Assembly (NCBI GenBank): GCA_020060105.1 | Contig: JAGVAV010000037.1 | Location: forward strand, 1 to 32,146 | DNA from: Candidatus Woesebacteria bacterium | GTDB taxonomy: Bacteria; Patescibacteriota; Microgenomatia; Woykebacterales; 2-01-FULL-43-14 | Length of the DNA: 32,146 bases | Direction of reading: 5' to 3' | Part shown: one piece after another, positions 20,785 through 29,274 of the stretch | How positions within the stretch are numbered: the stretch's first letter is position 1 | Layout: every line of letters begins with the position of its first letter | Notes under the pieces: model-generated | Seen by the model: only the letters and a program-made list of their open reading frames with translations | Told to the model about the DNA's origin: nothing | The model's database searches: none | Position numbers and translations under genes: made by a program

Positions 20785-21210
20785 GTGAAGATTAGCTTTA
20801 TTTTCCAGAAATTATTTTCCGGTTTTATCTTTGCCTTCGGCTGGCTAGCCAGTAATGTTAGTCCCGTTTTGGCTCAGGATGACGGAGTGGTCGACCCAGT
20901 CCCGCGAACCGCCACCCCCTTCCCCGATCTCGCCCAGCTAATCGCCAACGTCATCGCCATCGTCATTTTCTTAGCGGCCCTGCTTGTCTTCATCTTTCTA
21001 CTCATCGGTGGATTGCAATGGATCTTAAGCGGCGGAGATAAAGCGGCCGCCCAGGCGGCTAGGGATCGGATCACTTCGGCTTTAGTGGGATTGGTTATCA
21101 TCGTCGCCGCTTTCGCCTTGATGCTGATTATCGAAAGAGTCTTTGGGGTTAGCGTCTTAAGCGGCTTTACTCCCCCCACCGCCCCCAATACTGTCGGAAG
21201 ACCGGGCTAA
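20785..21210 (+). CDS. T4SS-pilin-like protein 8 (with signal peptide)
   Basis: 141 residues from GTG with AAAGGAG seven bases upstream. Signal peptide about 1-31 (ending VLAQ), helices at about 56-79 and 101-122 flanking GGLQWILSGGDKAAAQAARDRI, and the tail PPTAPNTVGRPG. From LIANV onward it is nearly identical to copy 7; the signal peptides differ, so either the N-terminus has diverged or a new one was joined. Own promoter at 20687-20715. Convergent with the glycosyltransferase gene. Confidence 0.85.
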   Translation: MKISFIFQKLFSGFIFAFGWLASNVSPVLAQDDGVVDPVPRTATPFPDLAQLIANVIAIVIFLAALLVFIFLLIGGLQWILSGGDKAAAQAARDRITSALVGLVIIVAAFALMLIIERVFGVSVLSGFTPPTAPNTVGRPG

Positions 21211-21250
21211 CTTCTCACCAGTTAAAAATTCTCGTTTAGGCTAACCCCGA

Positions 21251-22522
21251 TTAATCAGAATAAAACGGGATTTGATCGGGGTTAATCCCAAACCAAAGCC
21301 ATGGTCGCCAATAAGTGTCCGGAACGGTCAGGGCGGTCAAAACCGGGTAAAGGTAAATAAAGGCCGCCGCCACCGCCGCTAAGTAAAAAATCACGTCCCA
21401 TCTTTTCACTCTGTTTTGCCAGTGAGGATATAAGAAGTAAGCCACGCCTAGGCAAAGTAACGGAATGGCCGAAAGAAGATAGTAAATAAATTGATACCGG
21501 GAAACGAAAAACCAAGGCAAGTAAAGGGAGAGAAAAGTAATCAGCAAGAAACTAAATTCTTTGTTTCTTCTTCTGAGCGCCTTAACCCCCGACCAAAACA
21601 TCACGAAAAGCCCCAGCCAAAAAATCAGTGGGTGGCTAAGCATGATTATTTGCTGCATTCTCCCCCCACCTAAATCTTGGTGGTAGTAACCCATTGGAGG
21701 ATCTAAAAACCAAAGCCAGGGATGAATCACCAGGTTCTCAGACCACGTCAATGGTTTATCCTCGAAGGCCAGCTCGTTTATCCCTTGATGATAACCGATC
21801 ATTTTCTGGTGTAAAGACACCAAATCAGCTAATGAATGTTGAGCAAGATAGGGCGCGTAAGAAGCCAGATAAACCGCCAAAGTCAGGGAAACAATGACTA
21901 AAAAGTGGAAAAGGCGTTGCCGGAACGGCTTGGGGTGAAACAAAAGAAACAAAACCCCAATCGCCAAAAAGACCAAAACCGCCGACCATTTCACCGCCAG
22001 GGCCAGCCCTAAGAAAATCCCGACCAAAACAGCTTCCTTCAAAAAGTAATTTTCCAAATACCGCCAGAGAAAATATAGTGCGGCGAGAATAAAAACAGCC
22101 AAAAATATCTCCAGCAAGGCGATTCGGGAATGGACAAACCACATAAAATCAAGGCTTAGAAAAAGGGCGGCTAAAAGAGAAGTCCAAGTCCTCCCAGGGC
22201 GAGCGGCAAACATCCTTCGAGCCAGTAAATAAGTCAGAATTACTCCGGCTGTCCCGAAAACCGCCGAAGCTACCCGCCAGCCCCAAGGGTTATCCCCCAG
22301 AAGAGCTATCCCCGCCCCGATTAAGAGTTTCCCTAGTAAAGGATGCTCAAAATTCGTGGAGAAATTCCCCTGAAGGTAGTCTCTGGCCGCCGGCACGTAA
22401 GCGGCCAGCTCGTCAAAATAAGTCTCGGGAGGCTGATCCAGACGAAACAGCCTTAGCCCAAGGTTGAATACCGCTAAAATAACGATAAGAAAGACACTGC
22501 TCTTTAAAGAAACTTTTAGCAT
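21251..22522 (-). CDS. GT39-like protein mannosyltransferase (PMT/ArnT family, polytopic)
   Basis: 423 residues with about ten membrane helices. The first extracytoplasmic loop has the acidic pair FDE (D37-E38) and EHPLLGKLLIGAGI, followed by GDNPWGWRVASAVFG, as in GT-C enzymes of the dolichyl-phosphate-mannose:protein mannosyltransferase family; a later WLWFLDPPMGYYHQD segment also fits. Such enzymes transfer a sugar from a polyprenyl-phosphate carrier to extracytoplasmic Ser/Thr of proteins. Its location between two pilin-like genes suggests glycosylation of the surface apparatus, but this is inference from position. It is on the opposite strand, with no operon partner. Confidence 0.85.
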   Translation of the reverse strand: MLKVSLKSSVFLIVILAVFNLGLRLFRLDQPPETYFDELAAYVPAARDYLQGNFSTNFEHPLLGKLLIGAGIALLGDNPWGWRVASAVFGTAGVILTYLLARRMFAARPGRTWTSLLAALFLSLDFMWFVHSRIALLEIFLAVFILAALYFLWRYLENYFLKEAVLVGIFLGLALAVKWSAVLVFLAIGVLFLLFHPKPFRQRLFHFLVIVSLTLAVYLASYAPYLAQHSLADLVSLHQKMIGYHQGINELAFEDKPLTWSENLVIHPWLWFLDPPMGYYHQDLGGGRMQQIIMLSHPLIFWLGLFVMFWSGVKALRRRNKEFSFLLITFLSLYLPWFFVSRYQFIYYLLSAIPLLCLGVAYFLYPHWQNRVKRWDVIFYLAAVAAAFIYLYPVLTALTVPDTYWRPWLWFGINPDQIPFYSD

Positions 22523-22590
22523 TTGTTGCTACCTACTTTCCCACTTTATTATTTTACCTCGCCCGGCGCCAAAATTCTATTCTAGTCCAT

Positions 22591-22619
22591 TTGACAGCTT
22601 GCTTGAATTTGGGTATATT
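22591..22619 (+). promoter_or_regulatory. Promoter of pilin-like gene 9 and downstream genes
   Basis: TTGACA (22591-22596), a 17-base spacer and TATATT (22614-22619), about 19 bases before the GTG at 22638, with AAGGGGG between. Divergent from the glycosyltransferase gene. Confidence 0.8.
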
Positions 22620-22637
22620 TAAGAAAAGGGGGCTTAA

Positions 22638-23057
22638 GTGCTAGTCAAAAAACTTACTCTCATCCAAATTTTAACTGTTTTGGCGTTCCTTATTTTCCTG
22701 CTTTTCATGCTAGCCCACCCCACCTTCGCCCAACTCGATTTTAGCAACAGAAATACTCCTGACGTCCCCCCAAGACTTAAGGACCTCGAAGTGATTTTTC
22801 AAAACATCATCCGGGTTATTTCTATTTTGGCTGGCTTAACCTTACTTTTCATGTTTATTGCTGGGGGGTTTAAGTTTCTCACTTCCGAGGGAGATCCCAA
22901 GGCACTAGATGCGGCAAAGGGAACCCTAACCTACGCGATTATCGGTTTGGCGGGAATAATTTCGGCATATTTTATTATCCAAATCATCAGTGGAATCACC
23001 GGATTAAGATTACTAGATTTTTGTATTCCGTCACCGGGATTTCCTCCTTGTCCTTAA
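22638..23057 (+). CDS. T4SS-pilin-like protein 9 (with signal peptide)
   Basis: 139 residues from GTG. Signal peptide about 1-32 (ending TFAQ), helices at about 55-78 and 99-121 flanking GGFKFLTSEGDPKALDAAKGTL, and a cysteine-containing tail (FCIPSPGFPPCP). The GDP form of the signature groups it with copies 1-3 rather than 4-8. First gene of a unit with the transglycosylase-like and Ig-like genes, which follow with almost no gaps, so this pilin is likely coupled to assembly. Confidence 0.85.
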   Translation: MLVKKLTLIQILTVLAFLIFLLFMLAHPTFAQLDFSNRNTPDVPPRLKDLEVIFQNIIRVISILAGLTLLFMFIAGGFKFLTSEGDPKALDAAKGTLTYAIIGLAGIISAYFIIQIISGITGLRLLDFCIPSPGFPPCP

Positions 23058-23062
23058 GTTTT

Positions 23063-24772
23063 ATGTTTAACAGACTGCCTATTTTATTAATTTTTTACTT
23101 AATAGCCCTATTTACTCTCTCTTCCCCAGCTTTTTCCTGGGAGGTTGGCGAGACTTTTCAAGTAAAGCGTTCTATCTTTGATCCTAATCAGGAAAATCTC
23201 AAGCTTGAAGTAACCGGCGAGGATTCCACTCAGTACGATGATTTAAAGAGCCAAACGAACTTCAAAGTAAACGACGCCTTTCCTAAGCTTACCATGCCTA
23301 AGGATCAAGTCCAAGCAATGGAGGAGGGTAAAAGAATCCTTCCTCCTTCCAACCCCACTCCAAGTTCAGAGTACAATCCCGATATCGCCTTTCCTCAAAA
23401 ACCAACCCAAATGCAGATTCAAATGAAAGAGTGCGGCTACAGAACCACCGGGGAAATTAAAGCCAATCTTCCAGATTGGGAATATCAGGAGTACTTAGCC
23501 AACCGGCGTTTTACGGAAATGTTTTCCAAGGCAAACATCAATCCTAATTGGGACGGCACTCCTTATACCGCTCCTCAAAACAAAGCCGGCTCGTGCGATG
23601 AACTGGTTAGCGCTCTGGGTAACCCCAATCTTGACGGTGGCGCAGAGGGAGGGGTTAATCTTTCCAATTTCCAAACAGGATTAAGCGAAATAATTCGAAG
23701 GGTCGGAAGAATTTGGGATGAGTTTGAAAAGAAATGGAATGAACTCTTGGGCCGAGTCGGCTGGACCGTGGAAGTTCCTGTTCAACCAATTGTTTCTCTA
23801 GGAAACGAAATTGGTTCCATCCCCGAATTAAGCTACGCCACTGGTAATAGGAGTAAAAAACTGGGTCAAAAAGGTACCGTGCTCGCCGCAGTTGAAGGCA
23901 GCGGGGGAAACGAAACGGATCCGGATTGGAGCGATCCTTATATGAGAATCTTTTTCACTCCAGACATGGAAACTAAATACGAAGGAAACATTCAAAAAAT
24001 TTGGACTGGAGAACCTCTTCACGCCAAAGCTCAAGTGGATTATAAAGTGGACGGGGCCCCCGACCAAAAAGATAATCCAACGGAAGTTCGCGGCCAAGCG
24101 GGAACAAAGCTAGCCTGGAATTGGACTCAGTGCTCTCTGTCCTTTCCTAACGAAGGTTGTGTCGTTTCTACGGAAGGTGGTTCAGGCGGCTCGGCCGGAA
24201 GAACATACATTGATATCAAGTCAACCACCCTTAAAGAAATCTTTAAAGAAGCGGCCGAAAAGATAGGAGTGCCGGTGGCGATGCTTAAGGCTATTGCCCG
24301 AATCGAGGCTGGCCGAGTTTTTGGTTACTCTGATCAGGAAGTCAGCAATTTCAGCACCTATGGTTGGTGGCTAGGCTTAACTTCTGAGGCGCCAACTTTA
24401 AACGGAAACGACCCCCTTATCATTCGAGGCTTAGGCTACAACACCTGTAAATACCGCAACGATTGTTTCTCGGGAGCGGACGTCAGAGGAGTAATGCAGT
24501 TTGAGATAAACACTTGGCGGGGAATCGAAAGGCAGATTGACTTCGGCCACCAGGCCGATCGGCGGGTCATTCCCGACGCCGTCGTCGGCGCGGCGAAGCT
24601 AATCAAAAACCACGCCTTAGCAAAAGGGGAAACAAGCGCCTCCGGATGGTCCGAAGAAGTAGTTAAATACGTCGCCGGAAGGTACTGCGGCAACCCCAAG
24701 TCTTCCGCTTGCGGCGGCAACTACGATAATGTTGTCTGGGCGTACTATCAGCAGTTTTTGAGGGAAGAATAA
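23063..24772 (+). CDS. Exported protein with C-terminal lysozyme-like (lytic transglycosylase) domain
   Basis: 569 residues from ATG 23063, six bases after the pilin stop; an upstream in-frame ATG at 23021 would place 14 residues before the signal peptide (about 2-26, ending SPAFS). The middle (30-380) is a polar region of unknown fold with a Gly/Ser linker. The last ~185 residues look like an SLT/GH23 fold: AAEKIGVPVAMLKAIARIEAG with a candidate catalytic Glu, then RGVMQFEINTWRGIE, and the terminal VVKYVAGRYCGNP with cysteines. This would open peptidoglycan for an envelope-spanning apparatus, as VirB1 does in type IV secretion. Confidence 0.75.
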   Translation: MFNRLPILLIFYLIALFTLSSPAFSWEVGETFQVKRSIFDPNQENLKLEVTGEDSTQYDDLKSQTNFKVNDAFPKLTMPKDQVQAMEEGKRILPPSNPTPSSEYNPDIAFPQKPTQMQIQMKECGYRTTGEIKANLPDWEYQEYLANRRFTEMFSKANINPNWDGTPYTAPQNKAGSCDELVSALGNPNLDGGAEGGVNLSNFQTGLSEIIRRVGRIWDEFEKKWNELLGRVGWTVEVPVQPIVSLGNEIGSIPELSYATGNRSKKLGQKGTVLAAVEGSGGNETDPDWSDPYMRIFFTPDMETKYEGNIQKIWTGEPLHAKAQVDYKVDGAPDQKDNPTEVRGQAGTKLAWNWTQCSLSFPNEGCVVSTEGGSGGSAGRTYIDIKSTTLKEIFKEAAEKIGVPVAMLKAIARIEAGRVFGYSDQEVSNFSTYGWWLGLTSEAPTLNGNDPLIIRGLGYNTCKYRNDCFSGADVRGVMQFEINTWRGIERQIDFGHQADRRVIPDAVVGAAKLIKNHALAKGETSASGWSEEVVKYVAGRYCGNPKSSACGGNYDNVVWAYYQQFLREE

Positions 24773-24775
24773 GTT

Positions 24776-25384
24776 ATGTCAGAAAAACAAAAACGCTTTG
24801 TCTTCATTGGACTCGGGCTTATAGGGTTAGTGGTGGTTTTCCTTTTAATTGTTTCCTTCCTCCCAAAAAGGCCAACTGTAGTTAGCACTCAACCTTCTTC
24901 CGGAAGTCAAAACTTCAGCCCAAATAAATCTATAATTATAAACTTTGACCAAAGCGTTGAACCTGATAAACTTACTTATCAACTCAGGCCTCAGGTCCAG
25001 TTAGCAGGCACCCTTTCCTCCAACCGAAAAAGTCTCTACCTTCAACCGGAAAAGGAGTTTTCTCTAAACACTACTTACCTACTAGAAATACTTTACGAGG
25101 GAAAGAGTCTTTACAAGTTAAGCTTCCAGACAATTAAAACTCTCGTTGATCAAAAAGCAGATCTCACAAAAGTTAAAAACAATCTTATCTCGAAAATGCC
25201 GCTTGACAAAAGTAACTACAGTATCGAGTACCTCGACGCCACCGATCAATTTGTTATCACAATTAAAGACAGCCCGGTTGAAAAAAATAAAGAGGAAGCA
25301 GCCAAGTGGATAAAAAGCCAGGGACTATCAAATTTAGAAAGTCTTAATATTCTTTGGATAACCGAAAAGTGGCTGGCTGAGTAA
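24776..25384 (+). CDS. Membrane-anchored protein with Ig-like (Big_5/SbsA-type) domain
   Basis: 202 residues. N-terminal anchor helix (about 9-28, FIGLGLIGLVVVFLLIVSF), then an Ig-like domain (about 33-118) with PTVVSTQPSSGSQNFSPNKSIIINFDQSV and LYLQPEKEFSLNTTYLLEI, matching the SbsA-like Ig pattern, and a small alpha/beta C-terminal part (about 125-202). It starts three bases after the transglycosylase-like gene and ends head-to-head with the peptidase gene; a small hairpin (GAGTAAA/TTTACTC, 25379-25398) spans both stops. Role: probably a wall- or pilus-associated structural protein; inference. Confidence 0.75.
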   Translation: MSEKQKRFVFIGLGLIGLVVVFLLIVSFLPKRPTVVSTQPSSGSQNFSPNKSIIINFDQSVEPDKLTYQLRPQVQLAGTLSSNRKSLYLQPEKEFSLNTTYLLEILYEGKSLYKLSFQTIKTLVDQKADLTKVKNNLISKMPLDKSNYSIEYLDATDQFVITIKDSPVEKNKEEAAKWIKSQGLSNLESLNILWITEKWLAE

Positions 25385-25392
25385 AAACGGCT

Positions 25393-27267
25393 TTACTCTA
25401 CGTAAAATGGGGCCTGGTTAGCGTTGCCGAAATCAACGGTAAAGGGACCGCTTCTTGGCCGAAGCCTTGCAGGCTGAATAATCTTCGTCGGACCGGTAAA
25501 GGGAAATTCCAGCATCTCTCCGTTTGGATCGTCATACCCGGGGTCGTGGATAATCAAAGATCTGGCGTTCTTGCCATCATAGCCAATTATCCCCACCACC
25601 ACCATGTAGTGCCCAACACTGCCGTTGTAATTAGTCACGTTTAAGATAACCGGGTGGCCCGCCTTCAAAGCTTTATATATTCCGGTGGCCGACCTTTCCA
25701 AAGATACCGCCTTTTTCCCAAAAACGGCCGCTCCTTTAGTCAAGTTATACGTCTGATCTCCTTGAATGTAAACATCGCTGGGCAATTTCTTGATCACCGA
25801 CCATAAAGTCTCCGTCCCTGGAACGGTTAAATATTGAAGAGCCATGGTTAAGGAAGCGGGACCACAGGCGGACCACCAGATCTTTTTCACCACCTCCGGG
25901 TCTTCATTAAGCAAGCTGTAATATTCATGAACGTAAGGAACGTTGGGTAAGATCACTGTCGGCCCAGCATTTATCACCCAGGTCGTTTGGGCGGAAACAT
26001 TCTTTTTAACCGGACCTTCTTCATATTCACCCTCTACCCTCGCTTTATTAATTATGGTTCCTTTCTCATCAACACCTTTTGTTGTTTTGACCTCAATATT
26101 AAATTTATAATCTCCCAGTAAAGTGCCGATCTTAAAGCACATTTCCTTTATCGTATTTGCCTTTCCGCAGCTAGGTAAGGAAGGAAGACGATACGTCTTC
26201 GGGTCCGTGTTTATCAATCCCTGATCCACCCCTTCTTCAAAAAGGTCATACACTTTGACATTATTTAGTTTATACGCCCCCCGAGGTTTGATTGTAATTG
26301 TGTAAACAATCGTTTTTTCTCCCCTAACCTCATTAGCCACTTTTCCATCTACCGTCGCGGACTTACTAATCGCCACGTAGTGGGAAGCGCTGACGTAATC
26401 CGAAACGCCCCCAAAATCCCGAAAAGCCCCCATCACCAAAAGCAGTATCAGAATTACCAGCATAATTAATAAAACTACGAAGCATCCAACCCAGCCAAGA
26501 AGAGCGATTAAACCTCCAATAGCCCCGGCGGTGGCGTGAGCGGCTCCTGAGGCCAAAGCGGGCAAAGCTCTGGCCGCTAACTTGGCCATTCCCTTAGCCG
26601 CCATGTTAGCCGCCTTCGCCACTCCTTCTTTAGCCAAGCTGCTCGTCCCCTGGCCAATTTTTCCGCTAATCTGGCTGCTCAGGCTAGAAAAAACTTGTTT
26701 TCCAAAAGGAACTAGTCTAGAGGCGTTTTGGGAAATAAATATTTGAGCCCGGCTGTAAAGGTTTTGAACGGCGGAAGAAATCCGCCGGTAAATCTTACCC
26801 AAAGCTTCTCTTAAGAAGCTTCTTCTCCCCCCCTCTTTCGCTCGGGGGGGGCCGCTCCCGTCGCCAGACTGAGAGGGTTGATCTGAACCCTGATTACTTT
26901 CTTCTTGCTTTAAATATTCTTGATATTCTTCGTATAAGCTTTGCTTCTTTTCTTCCTTCTTCAATCTTGCTTGCTCTTCTTCCAATGCTTTTCTTTCTTC
27001 TTCTAATCTTCGCTCTTCCTCCGCCTTCTCCTTTTCCTGCTGTTTTTTTTCTTTGCCTTCTTTTTCCTTTTCTTTTTCCTCAGAGTCACCCCCGCCTAAA
27101 TTGAACTTAGATCCCTTTTCAGGAAGAATCTTTTTCTTCGGCCCTCTTATTTCTCCACCGACTTTAGAGACCAAACTCCTAAGAGGATTAGCCAAAAATC
27201 CCAACAAGCTAAAAATTGATCGGCTGGGTGGTTTTCCGGAAGAGCCGTATCGATAAATTTCCCCCAT
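25393..27267 (-). CDS. Membrane-anchored C39-like cysteine peptidase
   Basis: 624 residues from ATG 27267; a longer frame from TTG 27312 adds 15 residues but has no ribosome binding site. Numbering from ATG: charged Lys/Glu-rich coiled coil (about 60-125), membrane helix (about 250-281), a strand-rich DUF11-like domain (about 300-440) and a C39-type peptidase domain with catalytic Cys 468 (SACGPASLTMAL), His 553 (GHYMVVVGI) and Asp 575 (IIHDPGYDDP). C39 peptidases cleave leader peptides or peptide bonds on the exported side. The gene lies between the secretion-like genes on the opposite strand, suggesting a role in their processing, unproven. Confidence 0.8.
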   Translation of the reverse strand: MGEIYRYGSSGKPPSRSIFSLLGFLANPLRSLVSKVGGEIRGPKKKILPEKGSKFNLGGGDSEEKEKEKEGKEKKQQEKEKAEEERRLEEERKALEEEQARLKKEEKKQSLYEEYQEYLKQEESNQGSDQPSQSGDGSGPPRAKEGGRRSFLREALGKIYRRISSAVQNLYSRAQIFISQNASRLVPFGKQVFSSLSSQISGKIGQGTSSLAKEGVAKAANMAAKGMAKLAARALPALASGAAHATAGAIGGLIALLGWVGCFVVLLIMLVILILLLVMGAFRDFGGVSDYVSASHYVAISKSATVDGKVANEVRGEKTIVYTITIKPRGAYKLNNVKVYDLFEEGVDQGLINTDPKTYRLPSLPSCGKANTIKEMCFKIGTLLGDYKFNIEVKTTKGVDEKGTIINKARVEGEYEEGPVKKNVSAQTTWVINAGPTVILPNVPYVHEYYSLLNEDPEVVKKIWWSACGPASLTMALQYLTVPGTETLWSVIKKLPSDVYIQGDQTYNLTKGAAVFGKKAVSLERSATGIYKALKAGHPVILNVTNYNGSVGHYMVVVGIIGYDGKNARSLIIHDPGYDDPNGEMLEFPFTGPTKIIQPARLRPRSGPFTVDFGNANQAPFYVE

Positions 27268-27379
27268 AGGCAGCCTACCAACAAGGACAAACAGCCAACA
27301 GATGGCTAACAATGACGTATATAAAAGTGATAATTGAAACTATTGCCATAAACAGCCAGTTTAGAATTAGGCTTAAGAC

Positions 27380-27409
27380 TCTCGCTAAAAGCGAGAAGGT
27401 TTTATTTTT
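27380..27409 (+). terminator. Intrinsic terminator upstream of the VirB6-like gene
   Basis: TCTCGCT-AAA-AGCGAGA (27380-27396) followed by TTTTATTTTT (27400-27409) on the plus strand. No plus-strand gene ends nearby, so it may insulate the 27500 gene from read-through or end a short leader RNA. Confidence 0.6.
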
Positions 27410-27461
27410 CCGAACCCTCTTTTTTGCCGTCACCTTAGAAAGAGTATATAATGAAATTTAG

Positions 27462-27490
27462 TTGACAATCAATCGTCACTTTGCTAAGCT
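27462..27490 (+). promoter_or_regulatory. Promoter of the VirB6-like gene
   Basis: TTGACA (27462-27467), a 17-base spacer and TAAGCT (27485-27490). The start would be only a few bases before the ATG at 27500. A second candidate, TTGCCG (27425-27430), 16 bases, TATAAT (27447-27452), would give a normal leader. Confidence 0.55.
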
Positions 27491-27499
27491 GAGGGTAAG

Positions 27500-29176
27500 A
27501 TGAAAACTGTCCGATTTTTGCACTTTTTTGGGATAAAGGCCGTAAAGGCCTTAATAGTATTTCTCCTTGTTTTTTCCGTCCTCAACGTTATCTTTACCCC
27601 AGAGGCCTTTGCTCAGAAAGAAGACTATCCAGAGGCTTATCAGCCGAAAACAAGCCTAGAACCAAATTACTTAACGGCTTCGGCGACAAACTCACCAACA
27701 ATCCAACTCGCGCCCGCTTACCAGGATTATCAAAACAACTTCCTTCCGAACAAACCTGAAGATTCTTACCGGACCCAACAGGCGATTTGGCCTATTGAGC
27801 AAGTTCAAAGCGGGGTAAATGATCTGGGTAAAGCCTTAAGTGAATTTAAAGACGCTCTTGATCCAAACAAAATGGGCCAAAACATTCTTCGCTGGATCAC
27901 CCAAGCGATTGAAGGAATCTTTCGAATGCTGGCTGCCGCTTTTGCCGGAGAAGATAATATCACGAAAGTAATTGCCGCGATAGAACTTTCGAATAATCCC
28001 CAGGCTTATCTCACCCCCGAGAAACGTCAAGAACTCCAGGAAGTCTTTAACAGACAGGAGCCTTCCGGGATAATCGCTCTTACCAGCTACGCCATTGACA
28101 AAAGCACCGGCGCCGTCCCCCAAATGATTAACAATCAGGAATACTTAGCCTACGTTAACCCGTTTAAGGTCAAAGAAGCGTACGCCCAAACCGGCCGAGA
28201 TAAGCTAAGTAACTCTATCCTAGACCTGTGGACTACCCTCAGAAACATCTCCTATGCCTTTCTGGTGTTGGTCTTAGTCATCATTGGCTTTATGATCATG
28301 CTTAGGGCCAAAGTCGATCCCCGAACGACGGTTGGGATGGTCAATTCCCTTCCCCGCGTCGTGGTAGCCTTAATCTTGATTACCTTTAGCTTCCCGATTG
28401 GCGCTTTGTTTATTGATCTTATCCAAGTGCTTCTTAACCTTGTTGGCTGCAGCACTGATCTTTATTGTTTAAACGGAGTTCAATACAATCCCAATATTTT
28501 TATGGATATGTCAAGGGGGATAATCACCTCAGGATTACAAGCGGCTTTTCAAGTTCCCGTTCCCGGGGGGATTGGGATTCTAGTCTATATAGTTGTTCTT
28601 GTTATGTTTTTATTAATCGTTTTCGTCACCGTCGTTCGAGTGGGCCTCGCTTTCCTGACTGAGTGGGTGACTCTTTTCCTGACCATCCTATTTAGCCCGC
28701 TCCTCCTGCTAGGCGTGGCCATCCCGGGCGGCCCTTCGGTCAAGGGGTGGATCAAGCGGCTGCTCTCGCCTGTTCTTTGTATCGTGGCCATGTATACCGT
28801 CATTGCGATCGCTTTAAGAATCTCCCATAGCGCTGATGTAAACAATTTAGGCCACTTAGCTAGCACTCAAGGCTTGGGTATCAATTTTCCTACCTGGAGA
28901 AGCAACCCGATTATTCCTGATTATATTGGAGCATTTAACTCTCTCGCCGCCTTGGGTATTCTTCTATTCACCCCCGCCGTTTGTACCAATATTAAGAAGG
29001 CCTTAGACGTGATGATGTCTGATCAAGGAGCGATTGACCCAATGTCGATGCAACGAGAGGCTGGAAAAGTTAGAGGAACTGCAGGGAACTACATTCAGGT
29101 TAAAGGAGGGGCACTTCCAGGACGATTTGGTGCTGCGGCAGGTTGGCTAGGGAAAGCGTTAAAGATAGGTACTTAG
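27500..29176 (+). CDS. VirB6/TrbL-like polytopic membrane protein
   Basis: 558 residues. Signal peptide about 1-38 (VFLLVFSVLNVIF...EAFAQ), a long extracytoplasmic region (40-240), then at least five membrane helices: ISYAFLVLVLVIIGFMIMLRA, VVVALILITFSFPIGALFI, GILVYIVVLVMFLLIVFV, LFLTILFSPLLLLGVAIPG, VLCIVAMYTVIAIALRI, and one more near 490. Pattern and context resemble the VirB6/TrbL inner-membrane channel component of type IV secretion systems. The C-terminal tail is basic and glycine-rich. GAGGG precedes the ATG. Ends before a strong bidirectional terminator. Identity by topology and neighbours; ATPases are not in the window. Confidence 0.7.
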   Translation: MKTVRFLHFFGIKAVKALIVFLLVFSVLNVIFTPEAFAQKEDYPEAYQPKTSLEPNYLTASATNSPTIQLAPAYQDYQNNFLPNKPEDSYRTQQAIWPIEQVQSGVNDLGKALSEFKDALDPNKMGQNILRWITQAIEGIFRMLAAAFAGEDNITKVIAAIELSNNPQAYLTPEKRQELQEVFNRQEPSGIIALTSYAIDKSTGAVPQMINNQEYLAYVNPFKVKEAYAQTGRDKLSNSILDLWTTLRNISYAFLVLVLVIIGFMIMLRAKVDPRTTVGMVNSLPRVVVALILITFSFPIGALFIDLIQVLLNLVGCSTDLYCLNGVQYNPNIFMDMSRGIITSGLQAAFQVPVPGGIGILVYIVVLVMFLLIVFVTVVRVGLAFLTEWVTLFLTILFSPLLLLGVAIPGGPSVKGWIKRLLSPVLCIVAMYTVIAIALRISHSADVNNLGHLASTQGLGINFPTWRSNPIIPDYIGAFNSLAALGILLFTPAVCTNIKKALDVMMSDQGAIDPMSMQREAGKVRGTAGNYIQVKGGALPGRFGAAAGWLGKALKIGT

Positions 29177-29209
29177 TTTAAAAAAGTAATTTTTATGCTA
29201 CAGAAAAGG

Positions 29210-29241
29210 AAAAGGAGAACGTTTTAAAACGTTCTCCTTTT
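29210..29241. terminator. Bidirectional intrinsic terminator
   Basis: A perfect 32-base palindrome, AAAAGGAGAACGTTTT followed by its complement, so either strand gives a strong stem flanked by T-runs. It separates the convergent VirB6-like gene and the 609-residue orphan gene. Confidence 0.9.
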
Positions 29242-29274
29242 GGTTTGTCGTTGATTCCCTCCCTAACTTGGATT

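Noticed and set aside
21243-21283. AACCCCGAT/ATCGGGGTT inverted repeat between pilin-like gene 8 and the glycosyltransferase gene
   Set aside because: A 23-base loop and no T-run on either strand make it a poor terminator; it partly lies in coding sequence.
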